A stretch of 48,771 nucleotides of DNA, taken from NCBI RefSeq assembly GCF_001639105.2, contig NZ_CP028903.1, positions 169,057-217,827 of the forward strand, given 5' to 3'. Of the stretch, positions 16,143-24,886 are shown in pieces. The notes beneath the pieces are model-generated. The model worked only from the letters and a program-made list of their open reading frames with translations, did no database searches and was not told the DNA's origin. Origin of the DNA: Azospirillum humicireducens (GTDB taxonomy: Bacteria > Pseudomonadota > Alphaproteobacteria > Azospirillales > Azospirillaceae). Within the stretch, counting starts at the first letter, position 1. Each line of letters starts with the position of its first letter. Made by a program: the position numbers and the translations under genes.

Positions 16143-17348
16143 ATGCCCTTCGACGACCTGCCCTTTCCGCCCGCTCCCTTCGGTGAAGCCGGCACTGCTC
16201 CGGCAGTCGATCCGTCGCTCATCTCCGCTCTGTCGGCGGAGTTCGCGCTGCGCGCCGCCGAACATGACGCCGCCGCCAGCTTCCCGTTCGAGAATTTCGA
16301 ACGGCTGGCAGGCGAAGGGATTCCGGCGCTGGTCACGCCGAAAGCGGCGGGCGGCAAGGGCGGCGGGCTGGGGGATGCGCTGGAGGTGGTGAACGGCATC
16401 GCCCGCGGCGAACCCTCCACCGCGCTGGTTCTGGTGCTGCAATACGTCATCCACAACCAGCTCTGGCGCGGCCCGGCGTGGCCGGAGGCGCTGCACGAGC
16501 GGATCGCCCGTTCGGCAGCGACCGACGGCGCCCTGATCAACATCCTACGGGTGGAGCCGGAACTGGGCACCCCCCACCGCGGCGGCCTGCCGGCGACGGT
16601 GGCGCGCAAGGTGCCGGGGGGCTGGCGCCTCTCGGGCACCAAGATCTACTCCACCGGCATTCCGGCGCTGTCCTGGCTCGGGGTCTGGGCGCGCACAGAC
16701 GATATAGAACCGCTTGTCGGCACCTGGGTGGTCCCGCGCGGTGCCGGGCTGGCGGAGCAGGGGATCGAGGTGCGGGAGACCTGGAATCACATCGGCATGC
16801 GGGCCAGCGGCAGCCACGAGGTGGTGTTCCGTGACGTCTTCGTCCCCGACGATCATGCCGGCGAGCTGCGCCCGCCCGCCGGCTGGGCCGCCCCCGACGC
16901 GGCGGCCACCGCCTGGATGGCCACCCTGTTCAGCGGCGTCTACGACGGCATCGCCCGCTCGGCCCGCGACTGGCTGGTCGGCTTCCTGCACGCCCGCAAG
17001 CCGACCGGGCTGAATGGCGCGTCGCTCGCCACTGTCCCGCGTCTGCAGGAAGCGCTGGGCGGGATCGAGGCACTGCTGCTGACCAACCGCATCCTGCTGC
17101 GTTCGCTGTCGGCGGCGGTGGATGGCGGCTCCCCGCCTTCGTCCAGCGATGCCCTGCTGGTGAAATACACGGTGACCAACAACGCCATCGACGCGGTGGC
17201 GCGGGCGCTGGAGGTCACCGGCAATCCCGGCCTGTCGCGCGACAATCCGCTGGAGCGCCATCATCGCAACGTTCTGTGCGCCCGCGTCCATGCCCCGCAG
17301 AACGACATGATCCTGACCGGTGCCGGACGCGCCGCCCTTGCGGGATAA
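16143..17348 (+). CDS. Acyl-CoA-dehydrogenase-fold flavoprotein, possible sulfur monooxygenase/desulfinase
   Basis: A 401-residue protein of the acyl-CoA dehydrogenase superfamily. It has the N-terminal helical domain (LISALSAEFALRAAEHDAAA), a middle beta domain with WRLSGTKIYSTGIPALSWLG, the conserved WNHIGMRASGSHEVVFRDVF and the C-terminal flavin-binding helices ending NVLCARVHAPQNDMILTGAG. In sulfur-scavenging operons such proteins (DszC, SfnB, SfnC relatives) are often flavin-dependent oxygenases rather than dehydrogenases. An alternative is a sulfinate-releasing enzyme like the 3-sulfinopropionyl-CoA desulfinase of the same fold. It is the last gene of operon C, 30 nt after the orphan binding protein. 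The fold is certain; the reaction is not. Confidence 0.8.
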   Translation: MPFDDLPFPPAPFGEAGTAPAVDPSLISALSAEFALRAAEHDAAASFPFENFERLAGEGIPALVTPKAAGGKGGGLGDALEVVNGIARGEPSTALVLVLQYVIHNQLWRGPAWPEALHERIARSAATDGALINILRVEPELGTPHRGGLPATVARKVPGGWRLSGTKIYSTGIPALSWLGVWARTDDIEPLVGTWVVPRGAGLAEQGIEVRETWNHIGMRASGSHEVVFRDVFVPDDHAGELRPPAGWAAPDAAATAWMATLFSGVYDGIARSARDWLVGFLHARKPTGLNGASLATVPRLQEALGGIEALLLTNRILLRSLSAAVDGGSPPSSSDALLVKYTVTNNAIDAVARALEVTGNPGLSRDNPLERHHRNVLCARVHAPQNDMILTGAGRAALAG

Positions 17349-17471
17349 TCACTCGGCAAAGCCGGGGCCGTTCGCTCTCGGTTTGATTGCGGAAGCAGAA
17401 AGGCCCTTGCCGGACACGCGTTCTTCGGCGTCCTTCCGACAAGATCACCGCCTGCTGCCGAAGCGGGGGAG

Positions 17472-17489
17472 GGGCGCCGGCCGGCGCCC
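17472..17489. terminator. Perfect 18-bp GC palindrome between convergent operons
   Basis: The sequence at 17472-17489 (GGGCGCCGG mirrored by CCGGCGCCC) is a perfect palindrome in the 161-bp gap between convergent genes ending at 17348 and 17510. There is no U-tract on either side. It may act as a bidirectional transcription barrier or a cruciform; an intrinsic terminator is only moderately supported. Confidence 0.4.
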
Positions 17490-17509
17490 GCGTGACGGCA
17501 CAGTGCCGA

Positions 17510-18601
17510 TCAGCGCACAGGCTCCCCCAAGCTCAGCATAAGGCGGTTGGCCCAGGCGAAGATCGCAACCGCCAGGATCAGGTCGAGGGTTTCGCCATCG
17601 TCCAATCCAGCTCGGCGAAGGTCTGCGACATCCTCCGCCGACAGGAAAGCCGGCGTGCCCGTCAGCCGGGCAGCGGCAACGGAGAGTGCCTGCCGCCGCG
17701 GGTCGCTCAGACCACCGATCCCATGCGCGAATAGCGCATCGATTTCGTCCCTGCCGCCGGTCAACTCGACGAAGCGGCGGGCATGGACGGAGGCGCAATA
17801 AACGCAGCCGTTCAATACCGACTCAACGGCGGTCGCCAGTTCGCGCTCCGCCCGCGGCAGGCCGCGCGGGGCGTACATGATGCCGTTGAACAGCGGCGTG
17901 CGATGGAGAAGCGCCTCGGGCTCATGCGCCAGCACCAGCGAATAGGCGCCGATGGCCGTGTTCGACGGCGTCACCGCCAGCGCCACACGCTGCTCCTCGG
18001 TCGCCTGCTCCAGCAGAACGGGGAGGAGCCACGGCTTCCAATCCAGGACGTCGGTGGTGAAGCCGATCGCCGGATCGGCCGGAACCGGCGGCGCGGACGG
18101 CAGATCGGCTTGCCGTTGGACCGCGCCTCCCGCCTTCAACGCGTTCAGTCCGGCCAGCAACCGGACTTGATAGTTCACCAGTGCGATCAGTTGCGACAGC
18201 GCGACGATGCCATGGGCATCCAGCCCCACCGCCTCCAGTGCCCTCAGATGTTCCGGCCGGGAGTCGCGCGGGGAGAGGGTGACACGCTCCGCATGGGCGA
18301 TCAGGGCCGGGCGTGCATCGGCACCGGCGGCAAGCCTGCGGTAATGAGCGGCAAGCGCCTCATCCCCGGCCAGCGCGGCAATGCGTTCCGCCACCGCTGC
18401 GCGCTCGGCGGCGGGAAACAGACCGGGATGACGAGGCGCGAGCAGGGCGTCGTGGGCCGCCTGGGTGCGGGCGCGGACCTCCGCCCGGCGGGCACGCAGA
18501 GCGAGCAAAGCAGAGGAGGCGGACAGGCCGGCCAGCCGGTCGATCAGGTCGGGAACCGCGTGGGCAATGTCGCCGGCGGCGCCGGTGGTGGTGGCGCTCA
18601 T
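17510..18601 (-). CDS. Fused CMD-domain / alkylhydroperoxidase (AhpD-like) protein
   Basis: A 363-residue protein with two AhpD/carboxymuconolactone-decarboxylase-like modules. The N-terminal half (about 1-165, ending ALSQLIALVNYQVRLLAGL) has no redox cysteine pair and resembles the CMD proteins of the Avi_7170 type. The C-terminal half (about 185-363) contains the AhpD active site CVYCASVH and resembles the Avi_7169-type alkylhydroperoxidase. These are, to my knowledge, usually two adjacent genes, so this looks like a natural fusion. ATG 18601 overlaps the stop of the upstream FAD monooxygenase (ATGA), showing translational coupling. The expected activity is thiol-dependent peroxide reduction, perhaps detoxifying by-products of the flavin monooxygenase. 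Confidence 0.75.
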   Translation of the reverse strand: MSATTTGAAGDIAHAVPDLIDRLAGLSASSALLALRARRAEVRARTQAAHDALLAPRHPGLFPAAERAAVAERIAALAGDEALAAHYRRLAAGADARPALIAHAERVTLSPRDSRPEHLRALEAVGLDAHGIVALSQLIALVNYQVRLLAGLNALKAGGAVQRQADLPSAPPVPADPAIGFTTDVLDWKPWLLPVLLEQATEEQRVALAVTPSNTAIGAYSLVLAHEPEALLHRTPLFNGIMYAPRGLPRAERELATAVESVLNGCVYCASVHARRFVELTGGRDEIDALFAHGIGGLSDPRRQALSVAAARLTGTPAFLSAEDVADLRRAGLDDGETLDLILAVAIFAWANRLMLSLGEPVR

Positions 18602-20079
18602 TGGAAATCCTCCGCTTCGGTCCATTCGTCGCCCAGCAGTTCCGGCGTGTCGAACTCGACCAGCCGCTGCCAGTGGTGATCGTAATCCTCGGTGAACAGG
18701 GCCGCCGTGATGCTGTCGGCCAGACGCTCCGCCCCGGCGCTGATACCGGGGATATCGCCGGTCACCTTGCCGTGGCTCAGCACCGCGGCGTAGTTGAAGG
18801 CATGGATGCGGTTCAGCCAGGGCGCCTCGCCGGGGCTGCGTTCCAGGAACTCGAAATCGGCGCCGAGATAGGGATGCAGCGCGAAATCGCTCTCCTCCCG
18901 GCCGGCCAGGACGTAGCGGTCGCGCCACAGCAGGGTGTGGCGGGCGATTTCGGCCAGTTCCGGCCGTTGCGCCCAGTCCACGGCAAAGCCGGTGGCGAGG
19001 ATGACATGGTCGACCGTCACCATTCCACGTCCGGTGCGCAGCACCAGGCGGTCACCGTCCGGCTCGGCCGCTTCGATCGGGCAGTGGGTCAGCAGGGCGA
19101 AGTTTGGATGACGCGAACAGCGCAGCATGGAATTGTGCGGCGCCGGCACGCCGGTCTCGGCGATATACTGGTTGTAGGCCCAGCGCCGCTCGTCCGACTG
19201 GGCGTGGAAGCCCAGAACCATGCCGGGATGACCGGCGCCCAGCCCCTTGTTGATGCGCGGCAGCTCCGCCCGGCGGACCAGCATGTAGACTTTGGCCGCT
19301 CCGTGCTCCAGCGCCTCCGCGGCGTTGTCCACCGCCCCGGCGCCGGCACCGAGCACCGCCACGCTCTTGCCCTTCAGCGCCGCGAAGCCGACCGGCTCGT
19401 GGGCATGGCTCCAGAACCGCTTGTCAACCGCCCTCCAGAAGGACGGGACGAAAGGACCGCCCAGCCCGTCGCGCCCGTTGGCCAGGATCACCCGGCGCGC
19501 ACGCACCCGCCGCGGCCCCTCCGGACCGACGAGGTCGAGCATCACGCCATCGGCATCGCCGGAAATCGCGGTCAGCGCGGTGTCGTTCTGCACCGGCGGG
19601 TTGGTGACGCGCCGGTACCAGTTCAGGTAATCGAGCCATTGCAGACGTGGGATGCGGTGCAGCGCCTCCCAGGCGGCAGGACCGAACTGCGCCTCGAACC
19701 AGGCACGGAAAGTCAGGTTGGCAAAGCCCAGCGCCGGCCCGGTCAAGGTCTTCGGCGAGCGCAGCGTCTCCATGCGGGCGTAGGTCGCCCACGGCCCCTC
19801 GCGTCCGGCGGGTGCCCGGTCGAACAACCGGATGTTGGAGATGCCCACCTTGCGCAGGGCGAAGGCGGCAGTCAACCCGGCCATCCCGGCGCCGACGATG
19901 GCGACGTCCAGCACGCCGTCGCGCGCCGGCACCCAGTCGGCCGGCGGCAGGGCGAGAACGTCGAGATCACGGGCAAGCCGCGCCTCCAACTCCGCCAGGG
20001 AACGGGGGCCAGGGTCGGTTGCGGGGTCGGTTGCGGCGGCTGTCACGTCGGCAGGCAAAGCGGAATTGTCCTTGGTCAT
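18598..20079 (-). CDS. FAD-dependent, NAD(P)H-using monooxygenase-type oxidoreductase
   Basis: A flavoprotein of about 493 residues with two Rossmann motifs. The FAD site is VAIVGAGMAGLTAAF (about residues 60-74), and the NAD(P) site is SVAVLGAGAGAVDNAAEALE near the middle. The long C-terminus includes VDHVILATGFAVDW, the ATG motif typical of flavin-containing and Baeyer-Villiger-type monooxygenases. I prefer ATG 20079, with GAGAGG 12 nt upstream. ATG 20100 is in frame but has no ribosome-binding site. It lies downstream of livF by 80 nt and overlaps the CMD/peroxidase gene by 4 nt. It probably oxygenates the compound imported by the adjacent Liv-type transporter, at sulfur or nitrogen. The substrate is unknown. 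Confidence 0.8.
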   Translation of the reverse strand: MTKDNSALPADVTAAATDPATDPGPRSLAELEARLARDLDVLALPPADWVPARDGVLDVAIVGAGMAGLTAAFALRKVGISNIRLFDRAPAGREGPWATYARMETLRSPKTLTGPALGFANLTFRAWFEAQFGPAAWEALHRIPRLQWLDYLNWYRRVTNPPVQNDTALTAISGDADGVMLDLVGPEGPRRVRARRVILANGRDGLGGPFVPSFWRAVDKRFWSHAHEPVGFAALKGKSVAVLGAGAGAVDNAAEALEHGAAKVYMLVRRAELPRINKGLGAGHPGMVLGFHAQSDERRWAYNQYIAETGVPAPHNSMLRCSRHPNFALLTHCPIEAAEPDGDRLVLRTGRGMVTVDHVILATGFAVDWAQRPELAEIARHTLLWRDRYVLAGREESDFALHPYLGADFEFLERSPGEAPWLNRIHAFNYAAVLSHGKVTGDIPGISAGAERLADSITAALFTEDYDHHWQRLVEFDTPELLGDEWTEAEDFQ

Positions 20080-20159
20080 CGGAAAAAGGGTCCTCTCCAT
20101 GGTGGGGTGCCGCGTTGCGCGGCTGTTGTCCTATTGGTCTCTACCCCTGGAGCAAGTTT

Positions 20160-20888
20160 TCAGGCCGCCTGGGCACCGCCCAGATAGGCGTCACGGATCT
20201 GCGGGTCGCGGGCGAGGTCGGCGGCGGCCCCTGACAGCACGATGCGCCCGGTCTGCAGCACATAGCCGCGGTGGGCGATCTGCAGGGCGAGGCTGGCGTT
20301 CTGTTCCACCATGAAAATACTGACGCCCTGCCGGTTGATGGTCTGGATCATCTCCAGCACGCGATCGACATGCAGGGGCGACAGGCCCATGGTGGGCTCG
20401 TCCATCACGATCAGCCGGGGACGGCCCATCAGGGCGCGGGCCATCGCCACCATCTGCTGCTCGCCGCCAGACAGGGTGCCGGCCTGCTGCGCATGGCGCT
20501 CGCGCAGCTTGGGGAACAGGTCGAGGACGCCGTCGTAATCCTCCGCCACCGCCTTGGAATCGCTGCGGGTGTAGGCGCCCATCAGGACATTCTCGCGCAC
20601 CGTCATGGTGCCGAACAGGCGGCGGGATTCGGGCACCGAGCCGATACCGCGCCGGACGATCTGCGGCGTGGTCAGGCCGGTCAGCGGCTGCCCGTCGAAG
20701 ACCACCTGTCCGGAGCGCGGCTTCAGCAGCCCCAGGATGATCTTCATCGTGGTGGATTTGCCGCTGGCGTTGCCGCCCAGCAGGCAGACGATCTGCCCGC
20801 GCGGCACCTCCAGCGACAGGTCGAAATGGACCTGCACCGGCCCGTAGAAGCTGTTCACGCGGTCGAGCCGCAGCAAGGCGTCGGTCAT
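20160..20888 (-). CDS. livF: Branched-chain amino acid-type ABC transporter ATP-binding protein LivF
   Basis: A 242-residue ATPase of the LivF/UrtE branch. It has NSFYGPVQVHFDLSLEV, Walker A GGNASGKST, SVPESRRLFGTMTVRENVLMG, signature LSGGEQQM, Walker B LIVMDEP and VEQNASLALQIAHRGYVLQTG. ATG 20888 is preceded by GGGGAGG; an in-frame TTG at 20906 overlaps the livG stop and is less likely. It is the last transport gene of region D. The family is firm, but the ligand need not be an amino acid: this transporter class also carries urea, amides and aromatic or sulfur compounds. Confidence 0.9.
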   Translation of the reverse strand: MTDALLRLDRVNSFYGPVQVHFDLSLEVPRGQIVCLLGGNASGKSTTMKIILGLLKPRSGQVVFDGQPLTGLTTPQIVRRGIGSVPESRRLFGTMTVRENVLMGAYTRSDSKAVAEDYDGVLDLFPKLRERHAQQAGTLSGGEQQMVAMARALMGRPRLIVMDEPTMGLSPLHVDRVLEMIQTINRQGVSIFMVEQNASLALQIAHRGYVLQTGRIVLSGAAADLARDPQIRDAYLGGAQAA

Positions 20889-20902
20889 TGTCCCGCCTCC
20901 CC

Positions 20903-21808
20903 TCAATGCGCGACCAGAATGCGGGAGGCGTCGCCCTCCGCATCCGGCCCGATGTCCTGGTTCGCGAAGTCCTGGTTCGCGGCGCCGACCGCCTTGTGGC
21001 CGAGATAGGCTTCGATCACCGCCGGATCGCCGGCGACGGCAGCCGGCAGCCCCTCGGCGATGCGGGCGCCATGGTCCATCACCACCACCCGGTCGGACAG
21101 CTGCATCACCAGATCCAGCTTGTGCTCGATCAGCAGGATGGTCAGGCCGCGCGCCTTCAGGCCGCGGATGATCTCCAGCATCTCCGCCGTCTCGGTCGGG
21201 TTCATGCCGGCGGTCGGCTCGTCCAGCAGCAGCAGGCGGGGATGCAGGGCCAGCGCGCGGGCGATCTCCACCCGGCGGCGGTTGGCGTAGGACAGGCTGT
21301 GCGCCGGCTTGTCGAGGCGCGGAGTCAGCCGCTCGCCGAACATCCGGACGATCTCCTTCGCCTCGGCGCGCAGCCGCTCCTCCTCGGCCCGGACCGACGG
21401 TGGGCGGATCAGCGCCAGCACCAGTTCCACCAGCGGTCCCACCACCGGAATCCGCGGCTTCACCGCCCGCAGCCGGGTGTGGGCGCCGACCAGCACATTG
21501 TCGAGCACGCTGAGATTGCCGAACACCCGGCCGTGCTGGAAGCTGCGGGCGAGCCCGAGAGCGGCCAGCCGCTCGGCGGACAGGCCGGTGACGTCGCGCC
21601 CCTCGAAGGTGACGGACCCCGCATCCGGCGCGTCGAGCCCGGAAATCAGGTTGAACAGGGTGGTCTTACCGGCACCGTTCGGGCCGATGATGCTGACCAG
21701 CTCCCCCTCCCCCACCGTCAGCGACAGGCCGTTGACCGCGGTCAGCCCGCCGAAGCGGCGGGTCAGGCCGGCGATCTCAAGCAGAGGTTTCTTCGGTTCG
21801 TTCGCCAT
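20903..21808 (-). CDS. livG: Branched-chain amino acid-type ABC transporter ATP-binding protein LivG
   Basis: A 301-residue LivG-family ATPase. It has LTRRFGGLTAVNGLSLTV, Walker A GPNGAGKTT, LGLARSFQHGRVFGNLSVLDN, a signature region around LSYANRRRVEIARAL, Walker B LLLLDEP and the characteristic LLIEHKLDLVM. Its C-terminal 30 residues (after VIEAYLGHKA) are an Asn/Asp/Gln-rich tail containing the near-repeat ANQDFANQD. The start ATG 21808 lies 7 nt from the permease stop, with TGAGGA overlapping that stop, so translation is coupled. It works with LivF and the fused permease. Confidence 0.9.
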   Translation of the reverse strand: MANEPKKPLLEIAGLTRRFGGLTAVNGLSLTVGEGELVSIIGPNGAGKTTLFNLISGLDAPDAGSVTFEGRDVTGLSAERLAALGLARSFQHGRVFGNLSVLDNVLVGAHTRLRAVKPRIPVVGPLVELVLALIRPPSVRAEEERLRAEAKEIVRMFGERLTPRLDKPAHSLSYANRRRVEIARALALHPRLLLLDEPTAGMNPTETAEMLEIIRGLKARGLTILLIEHKLDLVMQLSDRVVVMDHGARIAEGLPAAVAGDPAVIEAYLGHKAVGAANQDFANQDIGPDAEGDASRILVAH

Positions 21809-21815
21809 GGCGTCC

Positions 21816-23654
21816 TCACACCGTTCCCAGAAGGCCCTGCGGGCGGAAGCGGATCAGCAGCAGCAGGACGACGCCGTAGATCAGCATGCGGTATTCGGCC
21901 GCCGCACGGAACAGCTCCGGCAGCCCGACCAGCACCGCCGCGCCCAGCACAGCCCCGGCGACATTGCCGAGCCCGCCGAGGATGACCATGGTCAGCGCCA
22001 GCATCGACACCGGCGCCGGGAAGGTCTCGTGGTTGATGTAGGAGTAGAAATGCGCCATCAGCGCGCCGCCCACCCCCGCAACGAATCCGGCCACCGCAAA
22101 GGCCAACCCCTTGTAGCGGTTGAGGTCGACGCCGTAGGAGCGCGCCGCCACGTCGTCCTCGCGGATCGCCCGCAGCGTGCGGCCGAGATGGGAGTTCAGC
22201 AGGCGGGATTGCAGGGCGGCGAAGGCAAGCAGGATGATCAGCGGCACCCAATAGACCCATTGCCCGCTGACAAGCGGCTTGCCCGCCACCGACAGCGGCG
22301 GAATGCCGGTGACGCCGATCGGGCCGCGGGTCAGGCTTTCCCAATTGAGGATGACCAGCGTCACGATCTCCCCCACCGCCAGCGTGGCGATGGAGACGTA
22401 ATGGCCGCGCAGCCGGAAGGCGGGATAGACCAGCGCGGTGCCCAGCGCCGCCGCCACCAGCCCGGCCAGCGGCACCGCCAGCAGCACCGGCACCCCGGCA
22501 TCGAGCGCGAGCAGCGAGGAGGCATAGGCGCCGATGGCGAGCAGCCCGGCATGGCCGAGCGACACCTGCCCGACCGTCCCGGCGACCAGCGTCAGGCTGA
22601 GCGCCAGCAGGGCGTAGAGCCATGCGTTGCCCAGCGTCTGCAACAGATAGGGCTGCTGCACGGCCAGCGGCAGGGCAAGCGCCAACGCGGCCAGCGTCCA
22701 CACCGCCCATTTCGGCAGGACCAGCGGCCGGCTGGGGGCGATGAAGGTTCCGGTCAGCGGCTCCGGCGGCAGGCGGCGGGTGCCTGCGAACAGGCCGTTG
22801 GGCCGCAGAACCAGGATCAGGATCAGCGCCACGAAGGCGAACAGGTTGCGGTAGCTGGTGCCGAACAGCGCGATGCCGTAGCTCTCGATCAGGCCCAGCA
22901 GCAGGCTGCCGGCGATGGCGCCCGGCACATTGCCGACGCCGCCGATCAACTGAGCGACGATGCCCTTCAACCCGGCCTGGAAGCCCATGTTGGGGTCGAT
23001 GGTGTTGTAATACATGCCGACCAGCAGGCCGCTGACCCCGCCCAGCGCCGAGGCGATGGCAAACACCGTGCGGTTCACCTTGTCGACGTCGACGCCGCAC
23101 TGCTGCGCCGCGTCGCGGTCGAGCGCCGTCGCCCGCACCGCCCAGCCCAGCTTGGTGAAGCGCAGGAAGCCGTAGAGCAGGGCAGCACTGCCGACGCCCA
23201 CCCCGGCGATCAGCAGGTCGAGCGCGCCGATGCTGCCGCCGCCGATGGCGATGCGCCATGTCGGCAGCTGGGTCGGCAGCGCGCGCGGGTCGGGGCTGAA
23301 CAGCAGCTGCGCCGACTGGTCGAGCACCACCGACAGGCCGATGGTGGCGAGCAGCGGGGCGATGCGCGGAGCGTTGCGCAGCGGACGCAGGCCCACCCGC
23401 TCGATCACCGCCCCAAGCAGCCCGCAGCCGGCGGCCACCACGACGAAGGTCAGCGGCAGCGGCAGGTTCAGCTTCGTCACGCACAGCCAGCCGATATAGG
23501 CGCCGACCATGTAGACCGAGCCATGGGCGAAGTTGATCAGGTGCGAGACGCCGAAGATCAGCGCCAGACCGACGGCCAGCAACGCATAGATGTTGCCGAT
23601 GACCAGCCCGTTGATGGTGTAATCGAGCCACGGGCCGAGAGTGGTGGGAAGCAC
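21816..23654 (-). CDS. Fused LivH-LivM permease of a Liv-type ABC importer
   Basis: A 612-residue inner-membrane protein that joins both permease halves in one chain. Residues about 1-290 are LivH-like ([53 protein letters not shown]). A linker follows (about 290-325), and the rest is LivM-like ([67 protein letters not shown]). Both halves keep their own EAA-like coupling loop. The start is GTG 23654, with GGAAGGA 10 nt upstream. The frame extends to 23708, but that would overlap the upstream gene's end without ribosome-binding support. In the usual arrangement livH and livM are separate genes, as at 41112-43058 in this same window. Confidence 0.88.
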   Translation of the reverse strand: MLPTTLGPWLDYTINGLVIGNIYALLAVGLALIFGVSHLINFAHGSVYMVGAYIGWLCVTKLNLPLPLTFVVVAAGCGLLGAVIERVGLRPLRNAPRIAPLLATIGLSVVLDQSAQLLFSPDPRALPTQLPTWRIAIGGGSIGALDLLIAGVGVGSAALLYGFLRFTKLGWAVRATALDRDAAQQCGVDVDKVNRTVFAIASALGGVSGLLVGMYYNTIDPNMGFQAGLKGIVAQLIGGVGNVPGAIAGSLLLGLIESYGIALFGTSYRNLFAFVALILILVLRPNGLFAGTRRLPPEPLTGTFIAPSRPLVLPKWAVWTLAALALALPLAVQQPYLLQTLGNAWLYALLALSLTLVAGTVGQVSLGHAGLLAIGAYASSLLALDAGVPVLLAVPLAGLVAAALGTALVYPAFRLRGHYVSIATLAVGEIVTLVILNWESLTRGPIGVTGIPPLSVAGKPLVSGQWVYWVPLIILLAFAALQSRLLNSHLGRTLRAIREDDVAARSYGVDLNRYKGLAFAVAGFVAGVGGALMAHFYSYINHETFPAPVSMLALTMVILGGLGNVAGAVLGAAVLVGLPELFRAAAEYRMLIYGVVLLLLIRFRPQGLLGTV

Positions 23655-23674
23655 GATGGTCGGTCCTTCCGGCG

Positions 23675-24871
23675 TCAGTTCGCGGCCTTGACGGCCACCG
23701 GTTCCCACAGGGTGAAGGCGCCGTTCTTCACGACGAGCCGCGTGCTCAGCGGCTTGTCGACGCGGCGGGTCTGGGGATCGAGACGGACGGTGCCGTAGAC
23801 CACGCTCGGCGCGTCCTTGACGGTGGCGAGCCCATCGCGGAGGGCGGTGCGGTCGGTGCCGCTCTGCCGGATCACGGTCGCCAGCAGCAGCAGCGCGTCA
23901 TAGGCGCGGCTGGAATAGGCATCCGGCTCCAGCCCGTATTTGCCGGTGTAGGCCTTGACGAAGGTCTGCACCTCCGGCCGCGGGTCGCCGGGGAAGAAGG
24001 GGGTGGTGGTGTGGACGCCCTCGACCGCCGCGCCGCCCAGTTCCAGGAACTTGGGCGAATAGACCGACCCGGCAGCGACCACCGGCTGGGTCAATCCGGC
24101 CTCGCGCAGCTGGCGGGTGATCTGGGCGCCGTCGGCATAGTAGGAGACCAGCACGATGCCGTCCGGCTTGGTGTCGCGCACCCGGACCAGGGCGGAACGG
24201 AAATCCTTCTCGTCGGCCAGATAGCCCTCGGCGCCGACCACCTCCGCCCCCCGCTCCTTGGCGGCCTTTGCGAACAGGTCCTTGCTGGTGCGGCCCCAGT
24301 CGTTGTTGATGAACAGCAGGGCGACGCGCTTCAGACCCAGCGCCGTCACCGCGTAGTCGGCCAGGACCGGCATCTCCTCCGCCTGGTTGAGCGCGTTGCT
24401 CCAGATGAAATCGCCGCCCCTGGTGAAGTCGGGGTGCGAGTTGGTGAAGCCGAACTGCACCAGCCCACCAGTCTGGTAGATCGGCGAAGCCGCCATCGAC
24501 GCCGCGCTGGTGAAATCGCCCAGTTCGGCGACGATGCGGCTGTCGGCGACGAACTTGCGGGCGATGGCGACGGTCTGCTTGGGATCGCTCTGGCTGTCTT
24601 CGAACTGCACACGCAGCGGACGGCCTTGGATGCCGCCGCCGGCATTCACCTGCTCCAGCGCCAGATCGAAGCCGCGCTGCCACTGCGCGCCATACTGCGC
24701 ATACTGGCCGGTCAGCGGCCCGCTGACGCCGAGCACCACAGGCTCCTTCGCCGGATCGGCGGGCTGCGAGAAGGCCGGCTGGACGACCCCGAGGGCGGTC
24801 AGCAGCGACAGGGTGCCGGCGACGAGCGCGGTGGAGCGAAGGATAAGATCGAGCATGGAAATGGCTTTCAT
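23675..24871 (-). CDS. Liv-type ABC transporter substrate-binding protein, copy 2
   Basis: A 398-residue type I periplasmic binding protein (LivK/AmiC fold). It has a Sec leader ending near AFSQ-PADPA. The mature protein starts [20 protein letters not shown] and has [40 protein letters not shown] and [17 protein letters not shown]. It is strikingly similar along its length to the adjacent protein at 24887-26077, so the pair arose by tandem duplication. The initial methionine could be residue 1 (24871) or residue 6 (24856). It delivers an unknown ligand to the fused permease immediately downstream. Confidence 0.88.
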   Translation of the reverse strand: MKAISMLDLILRSTALVAGTLSLLTALGVVQPAFSQPADPAKEPVVLGVSGPLTGQYAQYGAQWQRGFDLALEQVNAGGGIQGRPLRVQFEDSQSDPKQTVAIARKFVADSRIVAELGDFTSAASMAASPIYQTGGLVQFGFTNSHPDFTRGGDFIWSNALNQAEEMPVLADYAVTALGLKRVALLFINNDWGRTSKDLFAKAAKERGAEVVGAEGYLADEKDFRSALVRVRDTKPDGIVLVSYYADGAQITRQLREAGLTQPVVAAGSVYSPKFLELGGAAVEGVHTTTPFFPGDPRPEVQTFVKAYTGKYGLEPDAYSSRAYDALLLLATVIRQSGTDRTALRDGLATVKDAPSVVYGTVRLDPQTRRVDKPLSTRLVVKNGAFTLWEPVAVKAAN

Positions 24872-24886
24872 ACGCTGAAATTCGGA

